From Favolaschia claudopus (taxonomy: Eukaryota; Basidiomycota; Agaricomycetes; Agaricales; Mycenaceae), in assembly GCA_037176885.1 (NCBI GenBank), contig JAWWNJ010000054.1, positions 1,054,001 through 1,118,000 on the forward strand: DNA of 64,000 bases, written 5' to 3'. Made by a program: the position numbers and the translations under genes. The notes below the pieces were generated by a model. The model saw only the letters and a list, made by a program, of their open reading frames with translations, made no database searches and had not been told where the DNA came from. This document shows positions 11,677 to 22,460 of this stretch, piece after piece; positions within the stretch are counted from its first letter, which is position 1, and each line of letters starts with the position of its first letter.

Positions 11677-12498
11677 GAAACGGCTCAAAAACTTCTGAGT
11701 CATCTTGTGCGGGCTTTCAAAGTTAAATGATTTTTTGCTAAATACATCTGGTAGTTGGGTTGCAGATTCTAATTTTTCCGATTTCTTTTTTTTTTAGATT
11801 GAAATTCGGCCGCAAATGCGTTTTCTCAATTTCAGAAAGAATGGGATATGTAAAGTCCGGCATTCCGACCGGCGGCAGGTCCGGCGGCGAGAACGGCGGC
11901 GCGTTCTTGGCACACAGCCATCAAATACACAGGACTCGTATGTGCGCCTCGCCTTTCGCTGTCGATGACGAGCTCATCCATGCCTCACCATGCTCACTAG
12001 GGTGACTGACATTTTCCCGCCGGCCTCCCGCCGTTTGTGGAAATGGGGCGGAGGTTTCGATGCGCCCTGGCTGATGGCGGCTCTATCATCAGTCACTGAG
12101 GCGGCCAAAGAACATGGTTCACTAGTCGCTGCTAATGGCGTTGTCTATCACCCGGGGCGGCATGAAACGGGACGGCGGCTTGACTCCTGCCGCATTTGCC
12201 GATCTGCCCCTGGGCATTACGTCACTCGACCACCTACCTTCCGCTGTCCCAGCCGTACCAATCGCCACACCGTCGGCAGAAAAATCCCATTTCCCATTTG
12301 TTCTCGCCAATTTTTGGGAAAAAACGGTTGTCAAATTCCGAATCAGCGCCGAAAACCAGTCCAGAAAGGTTTGTCCCTTGGTTTGGGAAGGAACAATACT
12401 TAGCTAAGGAACTTGAACCCGTGGTGATTGCCGGCCCGGCCAACCCGACTTCCACATCATGTGACTTCCACGTTTCTTTACTTGTTTTCCTAATCGTA
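11677..12498. other. Unassigned spacer
   Basis: Several overlapping ORFs on both strands (11990-12403 plus, 12135-12407 plus, 12122-12334 minus) give low-complexity, unrecognisable products. I do not support any as a gene. Confidence 0.3.
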
Positions 12499-13357
12499 AT
12501 GTCTCCCGACCCATCCCAAGTTGCCTCTCAGTGTCTTCTGGAGGAACCCCAGGTCAGTACATGTACACCGTGGCGCGTGCCGATTTCTGACAACCCCACA
12601 GGTGTCCCTGGTGTCCCGATGGCTGGACTGTGTTGTCATTCCCAGCGATTGTTCGACTTGTGGTCCGCAGCGGTCTGTGGATCATGGTCGCCATTCCACC
12701 CTCGACTTGCACCAGACCGTACACGTCACAGGGAGTGAGAAAGCACCCCACCATGCAGAGAAGGTCGGCCCAGGATACATATTCATTCTGCCTCCTTATA
12801 ACATGCTGCAGGTCCCTCATTCCCTCCGCCAGGAAATACATTCGAGGGTCGACTACACAAATCTTGTTCCCTCTAGTCAAGGTGTACACCAGTCGCAGGC
12901 TGCCCTCCTGCGCTCGCTACTATCCCAAGCTCGCGCTTTCGCTTCCGCACACTCTCAACACCCTTCCACCCCTGTGCCGCTACCTCTCAACGTATTCAGC
13001 GGTCGTTACTCCGTCGTCTCCCCCGACTTTCAGATTTTTCGGAGAGAAAATTCGATAGTTCAAGCTGCTTATGCGTTGAAAGGCTCTGTTAGTACGGCAC
13101 CGGGTCTTGGGTCATTGTTTGACCGACCAGCTTGGATCACACGGTATCCTGAAGGCATTCTCGCGCAATTCACCTCACTATCATATATCGACATCGCCCC
13201 TCAGCCAGATTCTCATCTTGGGTTTCGGCAGTTTATCCATGTACACCTGGAGGTCTACGTCGCTTCCGATCATTCCCACCGCTATTTCCCTGGAGAAAGC
13301 ACATCAGTACGCGTCTTCTTCCAGCATCCTCACAAATCGTCCAATGTAGGGTCTTAA
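12499..13357 (+). CDS. Hypothetical protein, possible spliced gene
   Basis: An ATG at 12499 opens a short exon (MSPDPSQVASQCLLEEPQ) ending at a GTCAGT donor. A possible 49-nt intron (12553-12601) has a CTGAC branch-like site and ends CCCACAG. The following frame is open to a stop at 13355-13357, giving a product near 270 residues. It has no motif I recognise. A 111-residue frame on the opposite strand (12554-12889) also looks protein-like, so the strand is uncertain. This could be part of a decayed element. Confidence 0.25.
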
Positions 13358-13489
13358 GGCGGCTTAATAGCTATGTAACTTATCGTCCAAATCTACGTGT
13401 TGCATAATATGGATCCGCCGAGGCGAGTGGTGCTCACGAAGCTTCGGTCTGATTCCTAAGTCAATTGGTCAAGCGTGCAATTCCAAAGT

Positions 13490-13960
13490 CTGCGAGTATT
13501 CCACCCAGTAATCCGAGCAGAAATGAACGACTTTGAGCGACTTTCTTTTCGCTCGAGAATCTGTCAGGCACAAATCCCGTGACAGGGGGTAGATCTTGCA
13601 ATCTACTGTCTTGGCATCTGGCTTAGACTCTGGAGGGCAGCGACTAAAGACAATTTTCTGAGACCGCCAATTAACTTCTGGGTTATGCTTGAACAGCCAA
13701 TCATACCCAATGAAGACCCTGGCCTTTCCTAATCCTGTAACCTGAAAGCGTTGCTTTTCCTGACGGGGTCCGACAGCCATGAGGAGCTCCACATAGTGAG
13801 TGATCTTTCCTTTGCTGTTTTCAGTGCCATCTGCGTTCCGAGCGATAATAGGGACATGTCAAAACCTTCTGCCTTGGCATACTCTCGATCAATACAGGTA
13901 TGGGTACAGCCATTGACAGAGATGCTGAGCAAGGTAGACGTAGTCGCGTAGACGGAAAGG
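13490..13960 (-). pseudogene. Ty3/gypsy retropepsin fragment
   Basis: The minus strand reads a degenerate protease entry (NGCTHTCIDREYAKAEG, 13920 down) and then VTGLGKARVFIGYDWLFKHN and PEVNWRSQKIVFSRCP (near 13740-13630). This parallels the intact gypsy protease in this window, [20 protein letters not shown] and [17 protein letters not shown] frame change separates the two parts. It is a different, more diverged gypsy lineage and has no RT attached. Confidence 0.65.
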
Positions 13961-14074
13961 AAGAAGGACACGCATGACATCATGGGGAGTAACGAGGAGG
14001 CGCCTTAGGTGAACAGCGACGGGTGCAGGTGCGGCATAGAATTGCAACACACACATATGTGGGCGAACGATTCC

Positions 14075-14673
14075 TGTAAGGGCAACCTTTAGGACCCGAG
14101 ATATCTCGAGGGTCTAGCGAGGGAGAATCCGAAGTTAATTACAGCTGTTCCGGAATACCTTGGCATGTTCACATTTTTTTTGCACACTTTGCACTTTTGA
14201 TCGAGGTGATATGATGCACCATTTATGGAGATTTGGGCCGAATGCCGCTGTTCCCGACGCTTTCTGTTATCTCTTCTCATTTTCCGAGGACTTCTCCGCG
14301 TTTCATAGCCGGTGCGTAGCCGCTGGGCTGCCGCTGCCAGGCGTCGCTAGCCGAGGTGATCCTTTCCTTTAAAGGTGCATCATATCAGTCCATCAAATGT
14401 GCGAGTTTCGTGCAAAAAAATGTGAACATGCCAAAGTATTCCGGAACAGCTGAGCTACTAAGAATACATCACAGCGAGAGTCCGAAGAGAAGAAAGGCTG
14501 AGGATTCCCACGCTAGGTGCAGTAAACATATAGTAACTAGCGCAGTCGGCAATGATCTCGGGCCAAGTCACATGCCTTACTCCACGATGACATAGGGCAG
14601 GAAAGTGGGAAATCTGCAGGAGGCCTGCGTCATAGGTGGCTGTGTAGTGCCAAAAGAGGGAGTTCCCCTGACA
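14075..14673 (-). mobile_element. Ty3/gypsy LTR (inverted) carrying a MITE
   Basis: In minus orientation it runs from TGTCAGGGGAACTCCC (14673 down) to GGTTGCCCTTACA (ending 14075). It is the same length as, and by eye identical to, the plus-strand LTR 16188-16786, including a 311-bp nested element at 14142-14452. It follows the pol 3' end at 14674-15450, so it is the 3' LTR of a truncated minus-strand copy. Confidence 0.85.
14142..14452. mobile_element. 311-bp MITE nested in the inverted LTR
   Basis: The inverted ends CAGCTGTTCCGGAATAC and about 25 further bases (TTGGCATGTTCACATTTTTT) are imperfectly mirrored. Outside the CAGCTG at 14142 lies TA; the other flank reads GCT, where the LTR lacking this element has GCTTCTTA. 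The identical element sits at the same LTR position at 16409-16719. Confidence 0.75.
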
Positions 14674-15450
14674 TCATCCCCCCCTTGGAATGCGGCGCCT
14701 CGACACATAGATCTCACCTGAGCTGGAGTCGATGAGCGGTCACGGAAGGGAAGGGAATCGAGGGCAGCAACAGCAATGGAGCGAGGTTTGGAAGGGTATT
14801 TGCGGTAGAAAGCAACGACAGCGTCCGGGGCAAAGACATTAGAGTGCTTCACCCATTGATCATGGGACGGGTCATAACCCTTCCAGCGAACAAAGTACCA
14901 TAGACTCCCATAGTAGATCTTGGCATCCAATATCTCCTCGACGTCCCATTGCTTGTCGCCAGGAACGTCAAGGACTGGTGGCGGCTCTTCGTGTCTGGGG
15001 CGAGTGGGGAATGGATCGGCTTCCACAAGCTGAAGTTTCACGACGGGGAAGACAGGGTGGAGGGCAGAGTACCGGGGCGGCAGCTCCAGTTTGAAGGCAC
15101 CATTACCGACGACCTTCAGAACCTTGAAGGGGCCGATACGCCGGCGGGAGAATTTCACCGAAGGGCGGGTGGTGCGGATATCTGAAGCATCAACCCACAC
15201 CCGGTCACCAACCTTGATGTCTGGAGCTGGTGTCCGCCGACGGTCATAGTACTGCTTGTACTCTGCTTTGGCCTTGACAAGTGCTGCCTTCGCCTCGGAA
15301 ACCCCTGACGCAATCCGATCGTGGAACTCGTTCACAGCCTCCAACCTAGAACGCGCAGCGTGGGGCTCAAAGCCCATCCGTGGAAGCCGACCAGTGTCCG
15401 TCATGAACGGTACCTGCTGCGTGGAGGAGTGCATGTGGTTGTTGTACGCA
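14674..15450 (-). pseudogene. Ty3/gypsy pol 3' fragment (integrase end, chromodomain)
   Basis: Reading from 15450 down, the frame matches the C-terminal 260 residues of the intact Pol at 18054-22199. It begins at [19 protein letters not shown] in the integrase and continues through the [14 protein letters not shown] segment to the chromodomain ([20 protein letters not shown]). It is open to the end and diverges by only a few residues. The RT, RNase H and catalytic integrase core are absent. Upstream sequence in the same frame belongs to an unrelated LTR piece, so the reading frame of 385 residues is a chance fusion. Confidence 0.85.
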
Positions 15451-15451
15451 A

Positions 15452-15778
15452 AAGGTCCGGGGGAGCGTGGGAAGCCGGGCCGGGGACCGGGGGACCGGAG
15501 CCGGAAGGCCGGAGGTGTGGACGACCAGAGCTCGGGGTACCAGAGCTCTCGGAGGGCTAGAAGTCTGACCGGAAGACCAGTAGGGAACCGGGTTGCGCTG
15601 AGCACTAGCTGTAGGAGCGCAGGGTCGACAGGAGTCTGTCGAGGAGGAAAACGGGGGGTCGGAAGGAGGAAGATGTCACGAAGGGGGGGAAGTCTGGAGG
15701 GAGTAGCGTTCCCAAGAAGGCTGGAGTGATGCAAGGAATAACGGAGCGGGTCGGGGAAGCGGGGGGTTCCCCTGACAG
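15452..15778 (-). mobile_element. Truncated LTR of a different family
   Basis: In minus orientation it begins TGTCAGGGGAACCCCCCGCT at 15778 and is GC-rich, with no match to the gypsy LTR beyond the first bases. It fills the gap between the two inverted pol fragments. The far end does not show a CA terminus, so it is probably truncated against the pol fragment at 15451. Confidence 0.45.
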
Positions 15779-16187
15779 GTCGTTGGTAATGGTGCCTTCA
15801 AACTGGAGCTGCCGCCCCGCTACTCTGCCCTCCATCCTGCTTGTGGAAGCCCATCCATTCCCCACTCGCCCCAGACACCAAGAGCCGCCACCCGTCCTCG
15901 ACCTTCCTGGTGACAAGCAATGGGAAGTTGAGGAGATACTGGATGCCAAGATCCGCTACGGGAGTCTATGGTACTGGGTTTGCTGGAAGGGTTATGACCC
16001 GTCCCATGATCAATGGGTGAAGCACTTTGCCCCAGACGCTGTCACTGCATTTTACCGCAAATACCACTTCCAAACCTCGCTCCATTGCCGTCACTGCCCT
16101 CGATTCCCTTCCCTTCCGTGACCGCTCATCGAATCCAGCTCAGGTGCGATCTATGAGTCGAGGCGCCGCATTCCAAGGGGGGGATGA
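15779..16187 (+). pseudogene. Ty3/gypsy pol 3' fragment with internal deletion
   Basis: The plus strand matches Pol from GGTCGTCGGTAATGGTGCC (element position about 21596) to the polypurine tract. A deletion removes the [20 protein letters not shown] segment, and a frame change near 16060 breaks the tail after FYRKY. The chromodomain is present ([19 protein letters not shown]). It is more diverged than the inverted left-hand fragment, although the adjoining LTRs are identical. Confidence 0.85.
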
Positions 16188-16786
16188 TGTCAGGGGAACT
16201 CCCTCTTTTGGCACTACACAGCCACCTATGACGCAGGCCTCCTGCAGATTTCCCACTTTCCTGCCCTATGTCATCGTGGAGTAAGGCATGTGACTTGGCC
16301 CGAGATCATTGCCGACTGCGCTAGTTACTATATGTTTACTGCACCTAGCGTGGGAATCCTCAGCCTTTCTTCTCTTCGGACTCTCGCTGTGATGTATTCT
16401 TAGTAGCTCAGCTGTTCCGGAATACTTTGGCATGTTCACATTTTTTTGCACGAAACTCGCACATTTGATGGACTGATATGATGCACCTTTAAAGGAAAGG
16501 ATCACCTCGGCTAGCGACGCCTGGCAGCGGCAGCCCAGCGGCTACGCACCGGCTATGAAACGCGGAGAAGTCCTCGGAAAATGAGAAGAGATAACAGAAA
16601 GCGTCGGGAACAGCGGCATTCGGCCCAAATCTCCATAAATGGTGCATCATATCACCTCGATCAAAAGTGCAAAGTGTGCAAAAAAAATGTGAACATGCCA
16701 AGGTATTCCGGAACAGCTGTAATTAACTTCGGATTCTCCCTCGCTAGACCCTCGAGATATCTCGGGTCCTAAAGGTTGCCCTTACA
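16188..16786 (+). mobile_element. Ty3/gypsy LTR with nested MITE (5' side of the full element)
   Basis: It runs from TGTCAGGGGAACTCCC to GGTTGCCCTTACA, 599 bp, of which 311 bp (16409-16719) are a nested MITE. It directly precedes the gag leader and so acts as the 5' LTR of the gag-pol below. However, it lacks several short segments present in the 3' LTR (22034-22366), and it is immediately preceded by the 3' pol end of another copy. It is therefore probably not the original sister LTR. Confidence 0.85.
16409..16719. mobile_element. 311-bp MITE nested in the 5' LTR
   Basis: The inverted ends are CAGCTGTTCCGGAATACTTT and, at the right, CCGGAACAGCTG followed by TA. Internally a GGTGCATCATATCA-type motif is mirrored by TGATATGATGCACC. 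The family resembles, in its CCGGAA-containing end, the 177-bp element at 61188-61364. No ORF. Confidence 0.75.
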
Positions 16787-16929
16787 GCAGAAGAAAGGCT
16801 CCAAGGGATTAACTGGTCAAGATTGCGCGCTTTGGCGATTTTTCAGACGCTTCGTCGGACTCCTCCTCTGCTGTCTCGGACGCGCAAACCGCGAATCTTG
16901 CCCCCTCCTCCCCCTCTCTAGAACTCACC

Positions 16930-18057
16930 ATGACCGACTCTGCCGCCGCTGCTGCAGCCGCCGCCGAGCGGATGGATAGGCTCGAGAGGACTGTTGACCG
17001 TCTGGTCGAGCTTTTTCAAACTGCTGCCAATCCTTCCACTACTACTGCTCCGGCCCCTGCCGCTCCTCCAGAGCCTCCGGCCGAGAGTCCAGGACTCTTT
17101 GCCAACCTCACCCCGGCAGCAAAAACGGTCCTTCGACCGAACCCCCCTTTCGTCTTTGACGGCGACCGCTCGGCTGGCCGGGCCTTCCTTCACTCAGCTC
17201 GGACTTACATCCGACTGGTTCCGGAGGCGTTTGTCGAAGGTGGCGAGATGTCCGAGGAAAAGGCAGTGCGTTTCACCATGTCCTTTATGTCCAAAGACTC
17301 TGCGCAAAAATGGGCTGAGCGCATGTCCATCAAAACCCCTTTCCCCTTCCTCACCTGGGACGCCTTCACCAAGGAGTTCTGCTCACGCTTTGTCGAGGAG
17401 AACGAGCAGGGCCACGTCCTACACAAACTCGAGTCTAGGGCATACTATATGGGCTCCCGGGATGTCTTCAAGTACACTGATGACTTTGAAGACCTCTTCG
17501 ACCTTGCTGGGTTTGCTGACGCGTTGGTCAAGGTCACCAAGTTCCGCTCTGGCCTCGACCCTGCCATCAATGCGGCCATCACCTCGTCCAGCGACCCCCC
17601 AGACCTCCGCGACTACATGGCTTGGCGGACCCGAGCGTACCGCCAGTACGAATCGCACGTGCGGGCTCGTGCTGCTGGGCTTCTCCCGAAAGCCCCCTCA
17701 GCTCCGCCAGCCGCTCGCTCACGTCCAGCAGGTGTCTTCCCTGTTGTCCCTGCGCCTCCTCCTCGGGCCATGCCAGCTCCTGCTCCTCCGCAGGTAGTCC
17801 CCATGGACGTTGATCGCACGCGCTCCGGGAGAGGACCTCCCCGTGGCTGCTACCGATGCGGCGGTCCACACCTGGCCCGGGATTGCCCCACCCCGGCTGA
17901 CGTCCGAGCTGCTGATGTCCTTGACGAGGTCATACGTCAGCTTGGGTCTGAGCTCCTCTCCGAACTGGTGGCTCGGGTTGCCACCACCGACTCGCTCCCT
18001 GAGCCGGAGTCTGTAGTCGCCGAGGAAGAGCAGGGTTTTCTCCCACGCGACGAGTGA
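16930..18057 (+). CDS. gag: Ty3/gypsy Gag
   Basis: This 375-residue protein forms the virus-like particle of an LTR retrotransposon. The ATG at 16930 lies in ACTCACCATGA, a good fungal start context. After an alanine-rich coiled start (residues 1-30) and a proline-rich linker comes the retrotransposon capsid region (about 70-230: [45 protein letters not shown]). A basic, proline-rich linker follows, then one zinc knuckle [13 protein letters not shown] (about 308-320, CX2CX4HX4C) that binds the RNA. The frame is uninterrupted. It overlaps pol in the -1 frame, so Pol is probably made as a Gag-Pol fusion. The leader 16787-16929 lies between LTR and gag; I could not identify a tRNA primer site, and self-priming as in other chromoviruses is possible. 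Confidence 0.93.
   Translation: MTDSAAAAAAAAERMDRLERTVDRLVELFQTAANPSTTTAPAPAAPPEPPAESPGLFANLTPAAKTVLRPNPPFVFDGDRSAGRAFLHSARTYIRLVPEAFVEGGEMSEEKAVRFTMSFMSKDSAQKWAERMSIKTPFPFLTWDAFTKEFCSRFVEENEQGHVLHKLESRAYYMGSRDVFKYTDDFEDLFDLAGFADALVKVTKFRSGLDPAINAAITSSSDPPDLRDYMAWRTRAYRQYESHVRARAAGLLPKAPSAPPAARSRPAGVFPVVPAPPPRAMPAPAPPQVVPMDVDRTRSGRGPPRGCYRCGGPHLARDCPTPADVRAADVLDEVIRQLGSELLSELVARVATTDSLPEPESVVAEEEQGFLPRDE
18033..18039 (+). promoter_or_regulatory. Candidate -1 ribosomal frameshift site
   Basis: G GGT TTT, read in the Gag frame, fits the X XXY YYZ slippery pattern. It lies 15 nt upstream of the gag TGA (18055-18057). A -1 slip puts the ribosome in the pol frame, which is open from 17814 onward. 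The same heptamer is kept in the rearranged copy near 40157 (minus). Whether a stimulatory RNA structure follows was not worked out. Confidence 0.5.
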
Positions 18058-21000
18058 GCGGTACGCCCTCGATCGCGTCTCCTAATCGTTTCGCATGTTT
18101 GTATGATGAGTCTGCCAATGTTACATCTGTTGAACCTGCCGAAATGAAAGACGTACCCCCTGCTCCCCTCCGTTCCCCACGCATCCGGCGAAAGCCTTGG
18201 GAGCGTAGACTTCCTCAGCGCTATACTGTTGCTGCTGCACCCGGTGCCAACTCCCTGCATCTCCCCCTTGAGATTCAGGCAGTCCAGGACGCCACCAAGC
18301 TTTCCCTCGAAGGTCTCGTTGACTGTGGTGCCACCTCAGACTTCATTGACTCTGAGTTCGCAGCTAAGTCTGGCCTCCCCCTCCGCCGCCTTGCACAGCC
18401 CATTCCAGTTTTCAATGTGGATGGCTCGCCAAATGAGGCTGGTGCGATCCGCGAGGTGGCTGACGTCGTGCTGCAGTATCGTGGTCACTCCGAGCGCATG
18501 CAGCTCGCTGTTACTCGTCTTGGGAAGCAGAAGCTCATCCTCGGCTACTCCTGGCTCCGGCAGCATAACCCGGAGATCGACTGGGACACCCGAGAGGTCA
18601 AGATGAGCAGATGCCCCAGCGAGTGCTCTACGTGCCGCACCGAGGTTCGCCTGGAAGCTCGCGCTGCACGCCGAGAGTCCCGCCTGGCCGCTGAGATCCT
18701 CCGGCAGCTCCGACTTGGTCCCCTTCCATCCATCTGCGCCATAGACTTAGGCGAAGATGAATACGATGACCTGCCAGAGCTGTTCCCGGACTACGAGGAT
18801 GATGACGAGGATGATGTGGATGAAGTGGATGATGCGGATGAAGTGGATGACCCCCTTGAGCCGGGAGACCGGGTGTTCTACACCCAGTTCCTGCCTTCTG
18901 AGGATATCCGTGCTGGAAGCACCGTCTCCCAGCGCCTGGCTGAGGCATACGCCAAAAACTCAGCCCCGGCGCGCTCGGACGTTCCCGAATGGGCCCGAGA
19001 GTTTGACGATGTTTTCAACAAGGAGTCCTTTGACTCGCTGCCTGAACGCCGATCCTGGGACCATGCCATTGAGCTCGTGCCGGACTCTAAACCCACGAAC
19101 TGCAAGGTCTACCCAATCTCGCCTCTCGAACAGAAGGAACTTGATGCCTTCATCGAGGAGGGACTTGGCACTGGCCGGATTCGACCGTCAAAATCACCTA
19201 TGGCCTCACCCGTCTTCTTCGTCAAGAAGAAGGACGGCGGACTTCGGTTCGTACAGGACTATCGAGCTTTAAACGCTATGACTGTGAAGAATCGTTACCC
19301 GCTCCCCTTAATCAACGACCTCATCAACCGACTCAGGGGAGCCCGGTACTTCACGAAGCTCGATGTCCGATGGGGCTTTAACAACGTTCGAATCCGTGAA
19401 GGCGACGAGTGGAAGGCAGCGTTCCGGACCAACCGGGGACTGTTTGAGCCGCTGGTCATGTACTTCGGTCTGACCAACTCCCCTGCAACCTTCCAGACCA
19501 TGATGAACGACATCTTCCAGGATCTTATCCTCTCTGGCGACGTCATGGTCTACCTCGACGATATCCTCATTGCCCACTCAGACATCTGTCGGCATCGAGA
19601 GATCGTCCGAGAGGTCCTGCGGAGGCTTCGCGCAAACAAGCTTTACCTTCGAGCAGAGAAGTGTGAGTTTGAGCGGACCTCCATTGAGTACCTCGGCGTG
19701 ATTATCTCCCACAACCACGTCGAGATGGACCCTGTAAAGGTTGCAGGAGTGGCAGCTTGGCCAGCGCCTGAGAATAAGAAGGATGTGCAGCAGTTCCTTG
19801 GCTTCACAAACTTCTACCGCCGGTTCATTGCGGGCTTCTCAGACGTTGCTCAAGCCCTCTTCAGACTCACCAAGAAGGGCATCGCCTGGACCTGGGGGCC
19901 TGAAGAGCAAGCTGCCTTTGACGAGCTCAAGCGGCGGGTGACTCAGGACCCCGTTCTGGTTCTCCCAAACCCCGAACGCCCGTACCGGCTCGAGGCTGAC
20001 AGCTCTGACTATGCCACCGGTGCCGTCCTCTCCCAGCAGGGTGACGATGGCAAGTGGCATCCGGTTGCGTTCTACTCCAAAAGCCTGAACGAAGTGCAGC
20101 GAAATTACGAGATTCACGACAAGGAGATGCTTGCAATCGTGCGAGCCCTTGAGGAGTGGCGCCACTTCCTTGAGGGCGCGCAGCACCCGGTTGAGATCTG
20201 GACAGACCACAAAAACCTGGATTATTTCCGGAAGGCCCAGAAGCTCAACCGTCGCCAAGCTCGGTGGTCTCTCTACCTCTCCCGTTTCGACTTCTCGCTG
20301 CACCACCAACCGGGTCGCCTCATGGGTCGCCCTGACGCGCTTTCTCGGAGACCGGACCATGGAGTGCAGGACGATAACCAGGACGTTACCCTGCTTCGAC
20401 CCGAGCTGTTCCACGTTCGGGCCACCGAAGCCCTGGTTATTGCTGGCCCTGAGGCTCCCCTCTTGCGCGACATTCGCGATGCGCTTGCCGGGGAACCCGA
20501 TCTTGAAGAGCCCATTGCCCTGACTGCCAAGGAACTCCTCAAGGCCCGAGGTGTGCGGTCCGCCCGGTCTTCGGAATGGCGTATTGAAGGTGGACTCCTT
20601 TACTTCCGGGGGAAGGTTGTCGTCCCCCGAGACAAGGACCTCCGCCGACGCATCCTGGAGCAACACCATGACACGCGCGTTGCAGGCCATGCCGGTCGTT
20701 TCAAGACTCTGGAGCTCGTGTCTCGGAACTACTGGTGGCCCCAACTGTCGCGCCATGTCGGCCGGTACGTTGCGACTTGTGACTTGTGCTGCCGCACCAA
20801 AGCGCTTCGTAGACTGCCGATTGGTGAGCTCCACCCCACAGAGGTCCCCGAGGAGCGCTGGCACACCGTCTCAGTCGACTTCATTGTCGAGCTTCCCGAG
20901 GCCCATGGATACGATGCAGTCATGGTCGTTGTCTGTGCCCTTGGGAAGAGAGCGCACTTCATGGAGTGTCACACCACCATTGACGCGGTTGGCGCTGCTC

Positions 21001-22199
21001 GGCTGTACTACCGGAACGTCTGGCGCCACCATGGCCTGCCGGAGAAGTACATTTCGGATCGTGGCACCCAGTTCATTGCAGAGTTCACGCGCGAGCTTTG
21101 GCGCCTCGTTGGGGTCACCCCAGCCACTTCTACGGCCTACCATCCGCAGACCGATGGCCAAACGGAGCGCGTTAACCAGGAACTCGAGCAGTACGTCCGG
21201 CTCTTCACCAATTACAAGCAGGACGACTGGGATGAGCTGCTGCCTGCAGCGGAGTTTGCGTACAACAACCACATGCACTCCTCCACGCAGCAGGTACCAT
21301 TCATGACGGACACTGGTCGGCTTCCACGGATGGGCTTTGAGCCCCACGCTGCACGTTCTAGGTTAGAGGCTGTAAACGAGTTCCACGATCGGATTGCGTC
21401 AGGGGTTTCCGAGGCGAAGGCGGCACTTGTCAAGGCCAAGGCAGAGTACAAGCAGTACTATGACCGCCGGCGGACACCAGCTCCAGACATCAAGGTTGGT
21501 GACCGGGTGTGGGTTGATGCTTCAGATATCCGCACCACCCGCCCTTCGGTGAAATTCTCCCACCGGCTTATCGGCCCCTTCAAGGTTCTGAAGGTCGTCG
21601 GTAATGGTGCCTTCAAACTGGAGCTGCCGCCCCGGTACTCTGCCCTCCACCCTGTCTTCCCCGTCGTGAAACTTCAGCTTGTGGAAGCCGATCCATTCCC
21701 CACTCGCCCCAGACACGAAGAGCCGCCACCAGTCCTTGACGTTCCTGGCGACAAGCAATGGGAGGTCGAGGAGATATTGGATGCCAAGATCCGCTATGGG
21801 AGTCTATGGTACTTTGTTCGCTGGAAGGGTTATGACCCGTCCCATGATCAATGGGTGAAGCACTCTAATGTCTTTGCGCCGGACGCCGTCGCTGCTTTCT
21901 ACCGCAAATACCCTTCCAAACCTCGCTCCATTGCTGTTGCTGCCTTCGATTCCCTTCCCTTCCGTGACCGCTCGTCAACTCCAGCTCAGGTGCGATCTAT
22001 GCGTCGAGGCGCCGCATTCCAAGGGGGGGATGATGTCAGGGGAACTCCCTCTTTTGGCACTACACAGCCACCTATGACGCAGGCTTCTTGCAGATTTCCC
22101 ACTTTCCTGTCAAATCCCCAAAGCCCTATGTCATCGTGGAGTAAGGCATGTGACTTGGCCCGGGATCATTGCCGATTGCTCCGAGCTTGTGGGAACTAG
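18054..22199 (+). CDS. pol: Ty3/gypsy chromovirus Pol polyprotein
   Basis: An uninterrupted frame of about 1381 codons encodes protease, reverse transcriptase, RNase H, integrase and chromodomain, in the Ty3/gypsy order. Visible motifs: protease [11 protein letters not shown] (about residue 90; DCG replaces the usual DSG/DTG); [15 protein letters not shown] (about 437) and VYLDDILIA (about 500); RNase H with [30 protein letters not shown] and [11 protein letters not shown]; integrase zinc finger with HAGRF and [11 protein letters not shown] core at VDFIVEL (about 942), SDRGTQF (about 1002) and [11 protein letters not shown] (about 1038); chromodomain [20 protein letters not shown] (about 1240-1265). 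There is no ATG at the left end (18054 is GTG), consistent with synthesis by -1 frameshift from gag. The last 55 codons run into the 3' LTR. The element appears coding-competent, although its protease has the DCG variant. Confidence 0.95.
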   Translation: MSGTPSIASPNRFACLYDESANVTSVEPAEMKDVPPAPLRSPRIRRKPWERRLPQRYTVAAAPGANSLHLPLEIQAVQDATKLSLEGLVDCGATSDFIDSEFAAKSGLPLRRLAQPIPVFNVDGSPNEAGAIREVADVVLQYRGHSERMQLAVTRLGKQKLILGYSWLRQHNPEIDWDTREVKMSRCPSECSTCRTEVRLEARAARRESRLAAEILRQLRLGPLPSICAIDLGEDEYDDLPELFPDYEDDDEDDVDEVDDADEVDDPLEPGDRVFYTQFLPSEDIRAGSTVSQRLAEAYAKNSAPARSDVPEWAREFDDVFNKESFDSLPERRSWDHAIELVPDSKPTNCKVYPISPLEQKELDAFIEEGLGTGRIRPSKSPMASPVFFVKKKDGGLRFVQDYRALNAMTVKNRYPLPLINDLINRLRGARYFTKLDVRWGFNNVRIREGDEWKAAFRTNRGLFEPLVMYFGLTNSPATFQTMMNDIFQDLILSGDVMVYLDDILIAHSDICRHREIVREVLRRLRANKLYLRAEKCEFERTSIEYLGVIISHNHVEMDPVKVAGVAAWPAPENKKDVQQFLGFTNFYRRFIAGFSDVAQALFRLTKKGIAWTWGPEEQAAFDELKRRVTQDPVLVLPNPERPYRLEADSSDYATGAVLSQQGDDGKWHPVAFYSKSLNEVQRNYEIHDKEMLAIVRALEEWRHFLEGAQHPVEIWTDHKNLDYFRKAQKLNRRQARWSLYLSRFDFSLHHQPGRLMGRPDALSRRPDHGVQDDNQDVTLLRPELFHVRATEALVIAGPEAPLLRDIRDALAGEPDLEEPIALTAKELLKARGVRSARSSEWRIEGGLLYFRGKVVVPRDKDLRRRILEQHHDTRVAGHAGRFKTLELVSRNYWWPQLSRHVGRYVATCDLCCRTKALRRLPIGELHPTEVPEERWHTVSVDFIVELPEAHGYDAVMVVVCALGKRAHFMECHTTIDAVGAARLYYRNVWRHHGLPEKYISDRGTQFIAEFTRELWRLVGVTPATSTAYHPQTDGQTERVNQELEQYVRLFTNYKQDDWDELLPAAEFAYNNHMHSSTQQVPFMTDTGRLPRMGFEPHAARSRLEAVNEFHDRIASGVSEAKAALVKAKAEYKQYYDRRRTPAPDIKVGDRVWVDASDIRTTRPSVKFSHRLIGPFKVLKVVGNGAFKLELPPRYSALHPVFPVVKLQLVEADPFPTRPRHEEPPPVLDVPGDKQWEVEEILDAKIRYGSLWYFVRWKGYDPSHDQWVKHSNVFAPDAVAAFYRKYPSKPRSIAVAAFDSLPFRDRSSTPAQVRSMRRGAAFQGGDDVRGTPSFGTTQPPMTQASCRFPTFLSNPQSPMSSWSKACDLARDHCRLLRACGN
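22021..22030 (+). promoter_or_regulatory. Polypurine tract
   Basis: AAGGGGGGGA lies three bases upstream of the 3' LTR, where plus-strand DNA synthesis would be primed. It is repeated before the LTRs at 16188 and 42609. Confidence 0.8.
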
Positions 22200-22366
22200 T
22201 TACTATATGTTTACTGCACCTAGCGTGGGAATCCTCAGCCTTTCTTCTCTTTGGATTCTCCCTCGCTAGGTGCGCTGTGATGTATTCTTAGTAGCTTCTT
22301 AATTAACTTTGGATTCTCCCTCGCTAGACCCTCGAGACATCTCGGGTCCTAAAGGTTGCCCTTACA
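22034..22366 (+). mobile_element. Ty3/gypsy 3' LTR, 333 bp
   Basis: It begins TGTCAGGGGAACTCCC and ends GGTTGCCCTTACA. It has no MITE and matches the LTR at 42609-42938 with a 3-bp length difference. The CGATTGCTCCGAGCTTGTGG and CTCCCTCGCTAGGTGCG segments present here are shortened in the 599-bp LTRs at 14075 and 16188. No matching 4-6 bp target duplication was found around the element. Confidence 0.88.
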
Positions 22367-22460
22367 CTTCTATTCGACTCTGGCACTCTCCTAGCCCCAG
22401 CCGACCACCCTACTTCCTACTCTGCCCTCATCCTACCATCGACCTTACACCTCCCTTGCT

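Noticed and set aside
12122..12455. Overlapping ORFs on both strands near 12.3 kb
   Set aside because: At most one can be real and none has a domain, clear start context or splice support.
14577..15734. 385-residue protein with a novel N-terminus fused to integrase
   Set aside because: The first ~95 residues are LTR-derived sequence that happens to be open in the frame of a truncated pol fragment.
19839..20864. 341-residue minus-strand frame opposite pol
   Set aside because: It lies antisense to RNase H/integrase coding sequence, recurs in the second copy only because the DNA is identical, and has no domain.
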